NCBI RefSeq assembly: GCF_000006405.1
Contig: NW_003206658.1
Location: 1,509,904 to 1,549,215 of the forward strand
Reading direction: 5' to 3'
Length of the DNA stretch: 39,312 nucleotides
DNA from: Perkinsus marinus ATCC 50983
Taxonomy: Eukaryota > Perkinsozoa > Perkinsida > Perkinsidae
The notes under the pieces are model-generated. The model was not told the origin of the DNA. It worked only from the letters and a program-made list of their open reading frames with translations, and ran no database searches. Positions within the stretch are counted from its first letter, which is position 1. Every line of letters begins with the position of its first letter. Shown piece after piece: positions 18,893 through 31,380 of this stretch. Both the position numbers and the translations under genes were made by a program.

Positions 18893-19870
18893 TATGTTGC
18901 GGATGGTTTCGGATGATGAGGAGCAGCATGATGCCGTGGGTTTCGTCATTGCTCCTTGTTTGATTGACATCAACTTCGATCTTGAGAAGCTGAAAACCGA
19001 TCAGAGGATCTGTCCGGCATGTGAGTCTTTCAAAAGCCAAACAGGTTTCACTATGGTCGATGGCATGCTTTATCGGGAGCAGCGGTTTGACGAAGTTGGC
19101 CGTATTCAATGTCAGTTAGTCATATTATCGACTTTGATAAATTGAGTGGTTTCTGAGAGCCATAAAAGGACTCATGCCTCTGGTAGGCAATTGAAGTCCT
19201 GGTTGCAAGGTTGGTGTTGGTTTTCCAAGATGGCTACAAAGTGTCGTTGGGCTAAGAGTGTATGTCCTACTTGCCAGCGAGTTGACAGTAATGGGCCTAT
19301 AGAGGTTCCTTATTCTACTCGCTTACCCGATGCTAAGGCATTGAAGGCTTCAATTTGAAGCCGTGGCACCGTGTTGGTGTTGATGGCGTTGCTGTGAAAC
19401 ATGGTAGCCTATTTTTAACTGCGACTGATGCTTTCAGTGGCTATTTGGACTTCACGATAAGTTATCGTCGATAACTGACTCGACTGATGCCTCTGCCTTT
19501 ATGAGAGGCTTATCGATCATCTTTGTGAGGAATGGCCTTCCACGAGAGGTTCAGACTCTGAACTTCTGAGTGATGGAGAATTTGGGTCTAAAATTTAGAC
19601 TCTAAATAGGTTCAATGGTCAGTCTGGTGGTTTCTATGAAAGAAGGCATCGTTGTCTGTTAGAGTGTTTGCGACGTTGGCTAGCAGATTTACCTTCGGTT
19701 GAGTGGGCTGATGAGCTTCTTCTACAGAATGTTAAATGGATGATTAACGACACTCGAATTATCTTGAATATAGATAAGTCTAGACTAGAGAAATGAAATG
19801 ATAAGACCAATAGTTTAGTTCACTTGACTACAATGAATGCCATGCACGCATGCTCACGTTCCTAATTGTA
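18893..19870 (+). mobile_element. LTR-retrotransposon fossil: 3' pol with integrase
   Basis: Translated pieces show the stretch before integrase (ICPACESF, MVDGMLYRE), an HHCC zinc-binding block ending CPTCQ, the catalytic-core motif around GVDGV and DAFSGYLDF, and GLPREV. This is the pol end of a Ty3/gypsy-like or related element. It is broken at several places and lacks its other parts here. It begins right where the dynein copy ends and was later hit by the LTR element at 19876. Confidence 0.7.
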
Positions 19871-19875
19871 ACAAG

Positions 19876-20108
19876 TGTCGGGGTATCGGTTGATGAACTC
19901 TAAGAACAACACAACAAGGGAACTCGAGCTAGAGCAACCAATACTACGACCCTAAGACAATAACAATAAGCGCACTACCTGCACTTAAGTTCTGTACGAA
20001 TACCACAGACTTAACAGCAGAGTAATCGATATTGGGCTCATTCGCTATACTGAGGAAGGCGAAGGTTTGATGAGATTACAAGGGTGCAGGCAAACTGGAC
20101 CCACAACA
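19876..20108 (-). repeat. 3' LTR of the Ty3/gypsy-type element
   Basis: Starts TG and ends CA (TGTCGG to ACAACA). Matches 28361-28593 over its full length with about two differences. Confidence 0.92.
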
Positions 20109-20121
20109 CCTCGTCCCCCCC
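20109..20121 (-). other. Polypurine tract
   Basis: On the minus strand the bases next to the 3' LTR read GGGGGGGACGAGG, an all-but-one purine run in the expected place for plus-strand priming. Confidence 0.7.
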
Positions 20122-23100
20122 AAAACCTGAGCCAACCCTCAGACTTCACAATAATAAGGACGATGACAATAGCTGACGGAAAGATAGAGTCTAGCAAAGG
20201 TCAACCGAGCCACGATACATGAATATCGAGACTACGGGACAAAGAATAAGCAAAAGATCCACTTTCCTAATTGGGGCCACGATAGCTCCAACGAAGTCAT
20301 TCACAATGGAACAAATCGGGGCAGACATCGAGTACAGAATGAAAACAGCTGACATAGAACTCTTCGTCGTCCCCCGACTCGAGCAAAGTCGGAACATGGA
20401 TCAATATCCTCGGGTCGTGCAACATACCAAAGGCAGAACAAATGGCTATAACCGATACCATAAAGTGGGGGAATCAGCCCAACGGTAACCACTTACAATC
20501 CATACTCATAGATAAACAAACCACCAGTGTGATCACAAGCGAGATTCCCATAGCCGTTTCAACGTAAACCAGTGTGGCGCGGCTCCACCAAGAACGGGAG
20601 AAACGGTGAGCACCTCAAAATACTCAGTGCGCATTCCGAGAACATCAGTGTTCATCCGAATCTCGCAACCATTCCTTCCGAGGTCAAGGACCCAGAATCC
20701 AGCCATGCAGGCGTCCCTGCAAGCATCGAATTCGAGCCCCCCCCCCAGTCGGATGCGCCTATTCCAACATCTTGTGCGTGTGTGCACGTGCCATCCGCAG
20801 CTACACGTGTGCACAGCCAAATCCGTTGCACACTAACAATCATAACCCACATACTTCCTCCACGGTCAACAAGACCATTGCAATAATACCGACCAAAAAG
20901 TAGAGATAACAGGCATCAATATAACATAATCCAACCTCGGGAAACCAAAATAAGATAGCCCCAGCTCTCCTCCCCTCTAAAATGTTGGCCATAAGGGACC
21001 TCATTTTAAGACCGGTCAAGGGGACAGAGCAAAGACCATAATAGAAACCAGCAAACGGCGGTCATACTCGATGACATCAGCCGAACAAAAACAGAAGTCA
21101 GCAAAGATAGTGAAGTAGGTGATAATCCTACTCAGCGTAACCACCACGGGACGTATAACGCTCGGGGGAGAAACGCGTGGGTGCCCTCGGAGTACGCATA
21201 CTCCGACGAGGCGCTACAGAATCTTCTACCTGCTCTGGACTAGAAGCCAGCACATCAGCGTAAGTGCGAGTAGACAAAGTCGAACCACCACTACGAGCAG
21301 AGACTACCGGAGTGTCTGTCGCGGCCGGGGAGCTTTCCAAAGCAGGGGTAGTAGGGATCTCGTCAGGAATTACGAGATCAGTAAAGGACTCAATAGTCGC
21401 TTCCTCTACTTGTACCTCAAGGGCAGGTGCTGGATCTGGACCTCGAGTCAACGGTAACGTCTCATCGGTACCAGAAGATGTTGTAATCGAGCTCGACAAA
21501 ATAAGCTGAGACGTATTCCTAGCGGGGTCTGTAGAGACCGGGGCGTCCGAGACCAATCCAGAACCCAGACTTAAAGACGGTGTCTCGCCAGAGTCGACTA
21601 AAGTTGGCGAAACAGAGAGCAGCTGCTGACGCTGAGCTGAGATCAACACAGAAGGGGCGCTTAACGTTTGCCTGGAGGAAGGCCCAGAATGACCTAACAA
21701 CTGCTGAGCAGTTACTGCTCGAAGTCGGCTGCAGGGGCCGACACTACATGGGTGGGAGTGGAAGCCGAGAAAGGCAGTGACCTTCTAGAGGCACCACATT
21801 CCTGCGAAGCAGAATCCAGTCCCAACGAGGAAGAATTACCAGAGGACTCCAAACCAGCAGGTACCACAGCCGGCCCAGACCTAACAGTAGCCTGGGAAGC
21901 TGCCCCACTCGTGGCAGGAGACCGGAGAACGGCAGACCCTAATTGTACAGGAACTGGAATAGGGGTTTCCAGTCTCGGCACACCGACCTGTGCAGAACCA
22001 GACGATGGTGCCTCCAGTCTCGGAAGCAGATCATCTCGTCTTTCTGCTAAAGGGTCAAGATCATCACCATCATACACATAGGGAATGTCGACCAACCGAA
22101 GATTAGCAGGAGCTTCGACGTCCGGGACAACCGAAGATCTAGCAGACCGTCTAGAAGCAGCCGAGCGAACCAACTCATCACGAAATGGAAACTGCTCTAT
22201 ACGCGGCCCCTCTTCTACGGGAGGATCCAACCTAACAATGCCAAGCTCTACCGGGACATCGGCAGGCTGTACCGGATCGGGAACTATATAGTCAGTAGAG
22301 ATAACCTTCTCTTCCTTGGAGGGGTAGTGTCGAAGGACCACCGTCTTCAAGTGTGTTCCCGGGACGAACTTAGCAATATACCAATTCAACTGCCATCTCG
22401 GTAATAACTTCCGACCTGGCAAATTGTTAGGATGGTGTATCCTCAGCCTTACACGTTGTCCCACAAAATGTCGACGTGCAGCAGCAATCTTCTCCCTCTC
22501 TTTCAGAGCTTGGAACCCAGCACCATGAGCAGTAACCCACTCGTCGACATTGTCCTCGATACAAGCCCGAATACTAGACAAATGGCGCTGATAACCTTGT
22601 GGATCAAACACGTAATCAACGTAAGGTTCCAAAGCTGGGAAAAATAATGTAGGCGGCTCCCGCCCATACATTAGGAAAAATGGGGCAGACCCAGTCACAC
22701 TATGAGGTGTAGTGTTGTAGGCCCACAACACTGACCGTAAGTGATCCTGCCAGGTATCCAGTGGATACTATGATAGTATTACTATCCACCCTCGTCACAT
22801 GAGTCCTCAATAAATTGAGAATGGTGCTGTTAAACCTCTCCACATGACCATTTGCATTGGGATGATAGACCGAAGTACGAGACTTAGCTATACCTAGCTG
22901 AGCCAAGACGTCCTTGAACAGCTGCGACTCGAACGCACTCCCCTGGTCTGAGAGTATCCTAACCGGGGGACCATGAATCGAAAAGAGATTCAGTAGGGCC
23001 TTCAGTGCCTCCGCAGCACTCTCACCTGCCACGGGGACAGCTTCGGCCCACCTCGTGAAGTGGTCCACCACTACCAATAGTTTAGATACACCGCTTCTGC

Positions 23101-26100
23101 CGGGAGCCACCGCAAGGAAATCGATAGCTACTGTATGCCAAGGCGAACCAACCGGATACGGGACATAGGGCAAGTGGGGTAGCAAGACATTCTTATGGGG
23201 TGCACAGCCTTCATAGTGCAACAAGAACTCACTAATATCCTTACTCATACCTGGCCAGTAAGCTGTACGTCTCAACCTTGCCACCATATGCTCTCGTCGA
23301 AAGTGTCCCGCCTCCTCATGAAACCGATCTAGTGCTTGTCGTCGGAGACCTTCGGGGACCACTGGAACAAACCTCGAAGTCGCCTCTTCATTAATCTGCA
23401 CTCTTCGTACCAACAGACCAGAGTCATGAACCCGTAGGGTCAGCCAAACTCTCCGATAGGGCCGATACTCTAGATCCTTGAGCTCATCCTTCGCTAAAGG
23501 CTCTCCTGTCCGGACCCTGTCTCTCACTACCCGAAGAACAGGATCCAACTCTTGCTCACGTACCAAATCAGCTATTGACCATTGCTCACAGAGGGTGAGA
23601 ACACAAGCAGGGGCAAAATTGTCCTTCTCCATCGCATCGGCCTCCCTGCCCTCAGTCAATACTTTGTCCGTCACCAGGGCAGGTGTACCTTGCAGTTCAC
23701 GCTGGAGTGCTCCGAGATCTGGCTCTGCCACTTTGTCGTCGGATGTAGTAATCCGGGACAAGGCATCAGCTACGACGTTGTGCTTACCCTTCTTGTAGAA
23801 TACCTTAAATTTAAACTGGGACATACTAATGAGCCAGCGTTGCACTTTCGCCGTCGTAGCCGTCTGTATCCATTCCAAAGGCTTGTGATCCGAAAAGACG
23901 ACCAACTCCAAATGGTAACCCCAGAGCAACGGTCTGAACCGTTCCAATGCCTTGAAGACAGCATAGGCTTCCCGCTCATACACCGGCCAGACTCTCTGGG
24001 TAGGGGTCAGAGACTGGCTGAAGAAGGCTAGAGGCCTTCCGTCCTGCTCCACCACGGCCCCTATCGCTACATCGCTGGCGTCGGTCATGAGCTGAAATGG
24101 TCTCGAGAAATCTGGGTAGGCTAACAAGGGGAGACTGGCTATCCACTGCTTCAGGTCATTGAAGGCCAGCTCTTCCTCCTTGCCCCACTGATTTCCGAGT
24201 TCCACAACCTTGTTCTTCGTGCAGTAGTTCACAATTTCATACAGACACCGAGACCTATCCGCAAAGTGCGGGACAAAATTCCTATAGTACCCTGCCAGCC
24301 CTAAGAAGGATCGAAGGGCCGGGGCAGTCCGAGGTAGAGGCCACCGTAAGATAACCTCGGCCTTACCCAAGTCGGGACTCATACCAGTACTATTGAACAT
24401 GTGACCCAAATAGGTCACTCGATCCTGCATAAACTCGCACTTCTCAGCAGCCACCGTCATACCAGCCGCCCGTAGAAGCTCAAAGACGATCCTCAAGTGC
24501 TCCAGATGCTCTTCATCGGATCTACTAAAGATCAGGACGTCATCAAGGTAGACCCTCACAAAAGGGAGGTGTTCCAGGATGGCATCCATCAATCGCTGGA
24601 AGGTAGCCGGGGCACTTGCCAAACCAAAGGGCATCATCACCCACTCATACAATGGGAAGCCTGGACCGGGGCAGAAGGCGGTCTTCCGTTGGTCCTCCTT
24701 GCGAACCGGGATCTGCCAGTAACCACTTCTCAAATCGAGAGTCGAAAACACTCGTGCACCAGCCAGGTGCTCCTGTACGTCGTCTGGCCGGGGCACAGGG
24801 TACGCCTCAGTATGGCATGCCTTGTTGAGGTTCCTGTAGTCAATACACATCCGGACTTTACCATTCTTCTTCGGGACGAAGACACACGGGAACCTCCATG
24901 CCGACGTGCTCCTTCTAATAACACCAAGCTCCTCCATCTCCTTCAGTAAGGCCGAAATCTCATCCCGATATTTGTGAGGAATAGGCCTTATCCTCTCACA
25001 AATCGGACGAGTCGTCCCAGTCTCGACCGAGTGCTCAGCTTGAGTACAACGTCCGGGACGTAGAACGAAGAGGTCCTTGAACTCCTCACATAAGTCGGCA
25101 ACTGGTTGTTGCACTTCCGTAGGGCTCTCACATATATCTGGTAACTTGACCGTCTCGTCCAGAAACTCTGGGACCGCAAACCGTAAGGGATCTTGGCATA
25201 TATCATCTCCTTCGAAACCATCTACATGCTCCCAAGCAGCTGGGGGCCACTCCTCTCCCTTAATAAGCTCTTTCCCTTTCGGCTTAGACGTGCCGGGAAC
25301 TCTAGCCTGTGATTCGGCCGGGAGCTTCAAGTTGGCTCTCTCTAACTCCTCATTAGTCATGAGAGGCCCATCCGCTCTCAGGCCGGCACACCCAGTCGGG
25401 GCAGGGCAAATATCACAAGGGCGATCGAAGGTGGAGACATCCAAATGGGCAAATGCAGCTGCACATCCCACGCAATAATGTTCTGGCTCTCTCACACAGT
25501 CGATTTCTATCTCTTCTTCGGGACAAGGCTTCTCGCACCAATCCTGAACAGGCACCGAAACCGTACCCTTCGACGTATCACTGTAGGCCACATCCTCGCC
25601 CACAGCCTTTCCCGATGCCTCAGTATTGGCCTTGTCCTCAACCAAGAATTTTTCGGTCTGGCTTCCTATATCGACCACACCTGTGACCACCTCTTCCTCG
25701 GAGTCAACGGTCTGGACACCTTGCGTTACCAATCTCCCAGTAGTTTCTAGCACTTGACGTTGTTGAGCAGCCATCAAAGCTATCCTTGGAGACACCGGCT
25801 CCGTCACCGAAGGAGGACCGCTCAACACAGAATCTATATAGGAGGTTGCGTTGCCACCCTGGCAACACCGCCTCGACCGTACACCTCTGTCAACGGCGTC
25901 CAATGCATCTCGCATCAACCATGGAATACCAGGCGGGCCTGCCTTCGTATTCCTACCAATAATACGCACCGGTTTCTCCGAATACAATATATCTAGCTGA
26001 AAATATTTTAAGAAGTCGTGCCCTAAAATCACGGGGAACGCCAACGATTCTACAATAAAAGCTGTAATCAAAAAGGGGATACTCAACTCATCAGCAGTGG

Positions 26101-26102
26101 AG

Positions 26103-26686
26103 TATAGATGGGCACCTGTACGGAGTACGGGCAGTACGGAGTACGGTACGGAGTACGGAGCCGTAATCCGTACCATCCTGTGGCTCGGCCAGTACGGAGT
26201 ACGGAATGTGAGACTGTTTTATCTTCAAATCATGCTTAAGATAAGTGCCGAAACTCCAGCATCCTAAACCCCTCCGCGCGAAGTGTTGCGTTATGCTACG
26301 GATGCATTAAATGCGTTGCATTTCGCGAACTCACGAACACACGAAGTAACACGTATGCCCAATTTTCGAATGAGCACGCATGCGCGTTACTTGATTATTC
26401 CTTGATTACTGCCTAAGCCCGCGGTTATTCGCGGGCTTTTTGAGTGGTTCTACCTGTCACTGTGATAGACGCAGGTCGACAGTCTCATTTGGGTTGTAAT
26501 GTTGCGCTGATATGAATCGGTCCGGGTTCACAACGTGAACTTCACGATAACTATCCTACTAGGATAATCCTAGGTGAACTTCGTGATATTTCATCCGTAC
26601 TCCGTACCGTACTCCGTACGAACCCGAGAAATATTCCGTACGCCGTACCGTACTTTTGCATGAAACACGGAAATTGCCCATGTATA
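26103..26686. mobile_element. Non-autonomous hAT-like MITE inserted in the LTR element
   Basis: 584 bp flanked by an exact 8-bp duplication CAGTGGAG (26095-26102 and 26687-26694). The ends are 12-bp inverted repeats TATAGATGGGCA / TATACATGGGCA (11 of 12 match). Clusters of gtacggagtac units lie close to both ends in inverted orientation (26117-26200 and 26588-26655), like the subterminal transposase-binding repeats of hAT elements. There is no transposase gene. The 8-bp duplication and terminal sequence fit the hAT superfamily. Confidence 0.85.
26552..26573. repeat. Excision-type scar inside the MITE, Z = TATCCTAG
   Basis: Perfect 22-of-22 fit to the 7-8-7 pattern, inside the hAT-like MITE. 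Confidence 0.75.
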
Positions 26687-27037
26687 CAGTGGAGCGGGCT
26701 CTCTCCCCCACCCCTGTTGCTATAATCAGATTAATCGCTAATGTTGCCACACCAATAATCTTACAAGAGGACTTATCTATTGTAATCAACGACGGCCCAT
26801 TCACGGAGCTAACTTCGCAGCCAGCAGGAATCACATCACGTGCTACCATCGTGGCACAGCAGCCAGTATCCACGAGACAGCGAACAGGGCCAACAGACTG
26901 AAAATTTGACACAAGTTGTACAGATAAGAATAGACCAGAATCATCTCCAAAAGGGTACAAAGTCAATGTTTTCTTATGATCATCAGGGGTCAAGACTTTA
27001 GCGACTGGCGACCGCGGGCTGCTGGGCGGCCGCCCCG

Positions 27038-28315
27038 CTAATTTCCCTGTTCCGGCGTCACACCCTTCTTAATCTTCTCCAGCAGGGCTGAACGCTCAGG
27101 ACACGAGCGGGACAGGTGTGCCTTAGAACCACAGATATTGCAACCCTCACTGAACTTCTTATGAGGACAGTTGTAGGATGCATGCTTCCCCTCACAGAGC
27201 CCGCACGGCATCAGCTGTCTCCTGGGCTGCGTGGGCCCTGCACGCATGTCCTTATCCTTACGACCAGGATCTTGTTGAGCCTTGAGGATGTCCTTCAGGG
27301 AGCCAAGCAGGGCATTCTGCGAAGTATGCATAGCGTTGATAGCCTTAGTCTGAGATTCGATAAGCGAAGCCAACTGCTTGTCCTTGTCTGGGGAAGGTTG
27401 TGCCACCGCCCCGGGGCACGCATGCTTATCCTCGGGCACGGCCGCCGCAGCGTGCTTGGCCGTCCGAGACTGCTTCCCTCTGTAATCCTCTATAATCTGG
27501 CAGATCTCAGTGATACCCTTAGGTCGACGTCTTCTCAAAACCGGCCTGGCTCCCTCCGGGGCACAGGCAATAAGCCGATCCAACAACATACGACTCTTAA
27601 CCAAAGGGGGAAGTTTCCCCTCCGCTGGTAACATCTTGTCGTACTCCTCCAGGGCCCGCTTCAAGATGGCCATGAACTGACTGACATGACCCTTCCCGTC
27701 CCAAGATAAGGCGTGGAACTTCTCCAGGGCCTCATCGGGACGAATCAGGTCAAAGAGTTGTAGCATCATCTCTCGATCAGCAGCGAAGTCCTTCTTGCCA
27801 GCGTTCTCATCCCAAGTGTCAAAATAGGAATCCCTGAAGAAGCTACCCAATCTCTCGGCCATCATGTGCTTGTTTCAACCGGCCGCCCTGGCATCTGCCT
27901 CGAACCTTCGGAACCAGATCCTTAGGTCGGAGACTCCATCATATCTTTCCGGCATCTGGGCGGTCACCACTTGCAACGTCTGACCAGTGAGGAGAGGCGC
28001 CAACATGCCTCTCGTCTGTGATAACTCGGCCTGCTTGTTGTCCTCAGCCGACTCAGTAACCATACTTTGATGCTTCAGTGTTGGGGTCGCTTGAGGGGGT
28101 GACCTTTCCTCTAACACGCGGTTATACTCTTCAACTGAACGCCTCGCCATCTCGGCCGCCTGCTTAGCCGCCGCCTCACCCAACTCAGCACGAATGAACT
28201 CGTCATAGGCCTCCTGAGCTGCCTCCTCAGGATCACGACGCACCAAGGGGGCCCGAGGGCCCTCCCCCTCCGCTCGGGACAGAGTGGGGGTAGCACCAGA
28301 AGCTGAACCAACCAT
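27038..28315 (-). mobile_element. gag region of the LTR element
   Basis: Begins with ATG at 28315. It encodes an Ala/Glu-rich N-terminal part, the gag-like block RYDGVSDLRIWFRRFE, a helical capsid-like region, and zinc-knuckle motifs near the C-terminus (CGLCEGKHASYNC and CNICGSKAHLSRSC). Forms the particle and packages RNA in this family. Broken. Confidence 0.85.
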
Positions 28316-28341
28316 CTCGTAGTTGTTATCGTTCGTAACAA

Positions 28342-28354
28342 GGAGCTGCTACCA
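28342..28354 (-). other. Primer-binding site
   Basis: The plus strand reads GGAGCTGCTACCA, a tRNA 3' end including CCA, so the element's minus strand is complementary to it. It lies 6 nt inside the 5' LTR. The same 13-mer lies beside the second gag fossil at 38684. Confidence 0.8.
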
Positions 28355-28360
28355 AAAAGG

Positions 28361-28593
28361 TGTCGGGGTATCGGTTGATGAACTCTAAGAACAACACAAC
28401 AAGGGAACTCGAGCTAGAGCAACCAATACTACGACCCTAAGACAATAACAATAAGCGCACTACCTGCACTTAAGTTCTGTACGAATACCACAGACTTAGC
28501 AGCACAGTAATCGATATTGGGCTCATTCGCTATACTGAGGAAGGCGAAGGTTTGATGAGATTACAAGGGTGCAGGCAAACTGGACCCACAACA
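28361..28593 (-). repeat. 5' LTR of the Ty3/gypsy-type element
   Basis: Partner of 19876-20108, same length of 233 bp. Carries the element's promoter by family knowledge; no TATA box stands out. Confidence 0.92.
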
Positions 28594-29135
28594 CAAGGAG
28601 ACGCACAATGCGTGGCGCACAACTGCTTGTCTACGAATAGACAGTCAGGGAACATCAGGAGCCCTCATCATCGACTCCTACAACATGCTTCCTCAACGGT
28701 GGCGTAAGTTACACTGCGTAACCAGCCTCCCCCAGACATGCTTCAACGACCTCTAGGTGGTGAGGAAGGTCGTACTTATCCGAGAGCGTGGGCAAAGAGG
28801 TCTTGCCCAACGTGGCAGTGTTTGGGATAGACGTGTCACGCCGGCAAGGGTACTCCAACCGTTGAAATTCAACGAAATAACCAAAAAAAATTTTCAAAAT
28901 TAAAAAAAAAGGGCAACAACTCGAACAGTTGTCGAGTGCCTAAGTTGACTCCAAACCAAAGCTCAACCATGGCGAAGAGAAACCTTTGTTTATGCGTGCA
29001 ACTGTGTGAGGGCATAGCTAATGGCTCAAGGACACAAATAACTCCTAGAGTGCAAGGATAACCATTCTCAGTTACTTACCTGATCTGTGACAGCTCTTAC
29101 CGTTGGCACTGGTTTCTTACACTTATGGAGGTTAT
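28594..29135. other. Intergenic stretch, no gene recognised
   Basis: Contains an A-rich patch near 28880-28915. A minus-strand frame at 28709-28897 is open, but I see no start context, domain or partner exon, so I do not call it. Confidence 0.4.
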
Positions 29136-29172
29136 ATGCCTCTGTGGACCTCAGTTTCTCGTGTTTCAATTC

Positions 29173-29194
29173 GTCCCGAGTCAGGACTTCCGAC
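29173..29194. repeat. Excision-type scar, Z = GTCCCGAC (aged)
   Basis: 20 of 22 positions fit. Copies A and C lack these 14 extra bases; C reads gtcccaac at the empty site. Confidence 0.65.
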
Positions 29195-29542
29195 AATAGT
29201 GCGCATTACTCGTCACGCATCGTGAATTGGCTATTCATTCACGTTTTCCATAATTGAGTCTAACTCGCAACACAGATACTCCAACAGAAATGAGGATAAT
29301 TATAGACCTGATTCTCTCCGAGCAGAGAATCTTTCATCGGCATCAGTCCAGCACAGATAATCACCGTGAATGTGTTCGAGGGGTTGCTGTCGTGCGCGTG
29401 ACCTTTGCGGTACGAGTTCGCTAGTCTTTAGCGAACTGGTGTCTCAGTGAGTTTGGTCGATAGTTCAATTGATCATCGCGAGCTTGTGCATCGGTTCCCG
29501 TATTCAGCTTTACGACGAAGTCTATCTATCCACTTCTCACCC

Positions 29543-29710
29543 ATGCGCTTCTTCATTGTTGTCCTCGCCGCGACCATCATGGCTGCTTGTGGTATCCGTG
29601 AGAGAATCCCGCAAGAGGGATCCCTACTCGGCCGTAGGCTCCACCTGCCCAATTGCAATAGTTGTCCGAACGATTGTCACTGCGACGCGCGCAGCTGTCA
29701 TTGTCGATAG
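29543..29710 (+). CDS. Cys/His-rich secreted peptide, copy B (55 aa)
   Basis: Same length and Cys spacing as the peptide at 16668. The signal peptide is MRFFIVVLAATIMAACG. Differences from copy A are mostly in the signal core and the linker (Thr19 to Arg, Ser32 to Arg, Asp39 to Asn), while all seven Cys are unchanged. By hand count roughly half of the base changes against copy A are silent, more than expected without selection, but the sample is tiny. Confidence 0.5.
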   Translation: MRFFIVVLAATIMAACGIRERIPQEGSLLGRRLHLPNCNSCPNDCHCDARSCHCR

Positions 29711-30239
29711 AGATGCGTCCCATACTCTCACATCGGTGCGGGATCTTGTGGAGCCTTTTCATCTCGCTCATGGATCATGACCTGACCACCTGCAAGGTTC
29801 TGTCGGTCTTGGTTGTCGAACTTCTCCAGCCTTGGTGGTCTTTTTTACCCTTTTCCCCGTCGTTTTGTCGTCTACGCTATCTAACAATATCCCCATATCT
29901 CCTATCTTCGATCGTATTTAGATTGTACGCAAGTACGCTCGCCGCTCGGCGTCCACGATGTTGTTGTGTTCCGAGTCAACTCGAGGAGCATCTGAAGCGC
30001 ACATCTTCTCCTCAACGATAAAGTTCTGATCAACGACAATTCTAATGACTTAAGGTTTTCGAGATTCACAGAATCAACCTTGTGGTCATCCAATCAGTCC
30101 GCTATATATCGATATGGTGCGTCAAGCTGTTTCCTTCTGGTCAAGGTGGCTGATGAAATTAATAAAGTGTATAGTACGAATTTTGGTGTGGAGAAGTACT
30201 CGAAAGAGCTGGATAATCTGCGTACTAAAGCGAATCTCC

Positions 30240-30624
30240 AAATCATTTCTGGGGCGTGGAAAGCACGAGTGGCATCTTGAACGTAGCGGAAGCTGGTTGA
30301 AGCAGACATCCCAACGATGCTATCGGGGCACCAGTAGCAATTCCCGGATCCGAAATACCGAAGACCGTACAGTATTCGGAGGAAAGGTGGAGCACTGTTC
30401 GCACTGTGGGCCGGAGGTAGATAAGCCTCGAATGCCTCGACCACTCGCAAAGCATCCCTCTTGTGAAAACGGTACTGATGGTAGAACTCATCGTCGCTGA
30501 TGGCATAGACTGGATTGATGCAGTCAGCCAAAGGGTGCTCGACGTTGTCGACCTGCTGTTGCTCGGCGAGGCATACTTCATTCAGTATATCAACGTACTC
30601 GGCCACATTGTTTGTATCATCCAT
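30240..30624 (-). pseudogene. PIF/Harbinger-like transposase remnant, copy B
   Basis: ATG at 30624. The block DDEFYHQYRFHKRDALRVVE, then ILYGLRYFGSGNCYWCPDSIVGMSASTSFRYVQDATRAF, resembles the N-terminal part of HARBI1-type nucleases (helical segment ending in a 'GxSxSTxxRxV' motif). The catalytic DDE part is missing, so it is truncated. An open tail to 30094 shows no family similarity. It lies opposite in strand to the peptide frame. Family assignment is by motif memory only. Confidence 0.5.
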
Positions 30625-31380
30625 AGTGAAGTTTAGTGTATGTATTAGAAGATGATTCTCGGACAGAAAGGTATGGAATGCACCGAGGGTGGTTCACTTT
30701 CGCGCACAAGATGAATCTTAAGATTCCAGTGAGTTTGCAATATCTCGCTTAGTTCGTACCAACTGAGTAAGTAAGTCTTACTCTAATTCTTAAAATTAGT
30801 CCCCTTACTCTCAAGGCTGAAGGATCAGTGAAACGTACTTGGAGTATTTTTTAAGTTTGTTAGTGTGGGCTTCTAAGCTTAAAATTGGCCAATCTAAAAG
30901 GGTTAGTGAAAGAGATCCATTGTCAGAATCGTACAAATGATGGGACTGACTCATCATCGTCTGATCCGATTATCTACGAGTTGCCCGGTTTCATTTTCTT
31001 TGATATGAAAGTTTGATTGATATGAGATTTAGAGTCTTATATGATGTAGTTTAGTCTTAACGGCGACGACCTGTGCGCCGATGGTTGAGGGGACAGTGCG
31101 TGATATGCGTGCCTCGGGTCGGGTTGACGTTGAGTGGGATGATGAGCCCGGTATGATCGAGACTCTTGATTTCTGGGTCCGTCATTATAGATCAAGGCTT
31201 TGCTTTTTTTACCTAGAGTTATCATTTTAAGCTCATAATTTTCAAGTTTATAGCATGGTAGATTTCGCACTGTCTGTGCGACAAAGGTGTCACCACCTGC
31301 TTGTGCATGCGTACGGATGCTTTAGCTAGAATCGGGCATGCGGGTTCGGTGCAATTCGTTGTTGCTAAGTGTCAAGAATG

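Larger units (their letters stand above)
21128..26993 (-). mobile_element. pol region of the LTR element
   Basis: Protease has the active-site DTG in LVDTGC and the C-terminal ILGHDFL. Reverse transcriptase has the YLDDVLIFS core near 24535-24560. RNase H has LMTDASDVAIGAV. Integrase has an HHCC block ending CAPH (one Cys position differs from the usual CxxC) and catalytic motifs AIDFLAV and ILSDQGSAFE, then a chromo-like/C-terminal part with LPRWQLNWYIAKFVPG. The end is a Pro/Ser-rich tail. The order PR-RT-RH-IN places it in Ty3/gypsy (Metaviridae-like). The region is broken, including by the MITE. Confidence 0.9.
19876..28593 (-). mobile_element. Ty3/gypsy-type LTR retrotransposon, young, nearly whole
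   Basis: Bounded by two 233-bp LTRs that differ at about two positions. Order on the minus strand: 5' LTR (28361-28593), primer-binding site, gag, pol (protease, reverse transcriptase, RNase H, integrase), a non-coding tail of about 1 kb, polypurine tract, 3' LTR (19876-20108). A 4-bp duplication CAAG flanks it (5 bp if one end base is counted as target). The protease region is split by a 584-bp hAT-like MITE. Besides that it has about three small breaks, so it is a recent but defective copy. LTR identity near 99% implies a young insertion. Confidence 0.93.
29136..31038 (+). repeat. Peptide-bearing repeat, copy B
   Basis: About 1.9 kb, parallel to copy C over its whole length and to copy A in the first 1 kb. 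Holds the peptide frame (29543-29710, +), a PIF/Harbinger-like remnant (about 30240-30624, -), and a shared non-coding tail ending at the gattgatatgagatttagag block. Similarity to C stops just after that. Confidence 0.8.

Noticed and set aside
28709-28897. 62-codon minus-strand frame right of the LTR element
   Set aside because: Plausible composition but no recognisable motif, start context or neighbour.
30114-30500. 128-codon plus-strand frame over the Harbinger-like remnant
   Set aside because: It is the antisense shadow of the transposase frame, which shows real family motifs.
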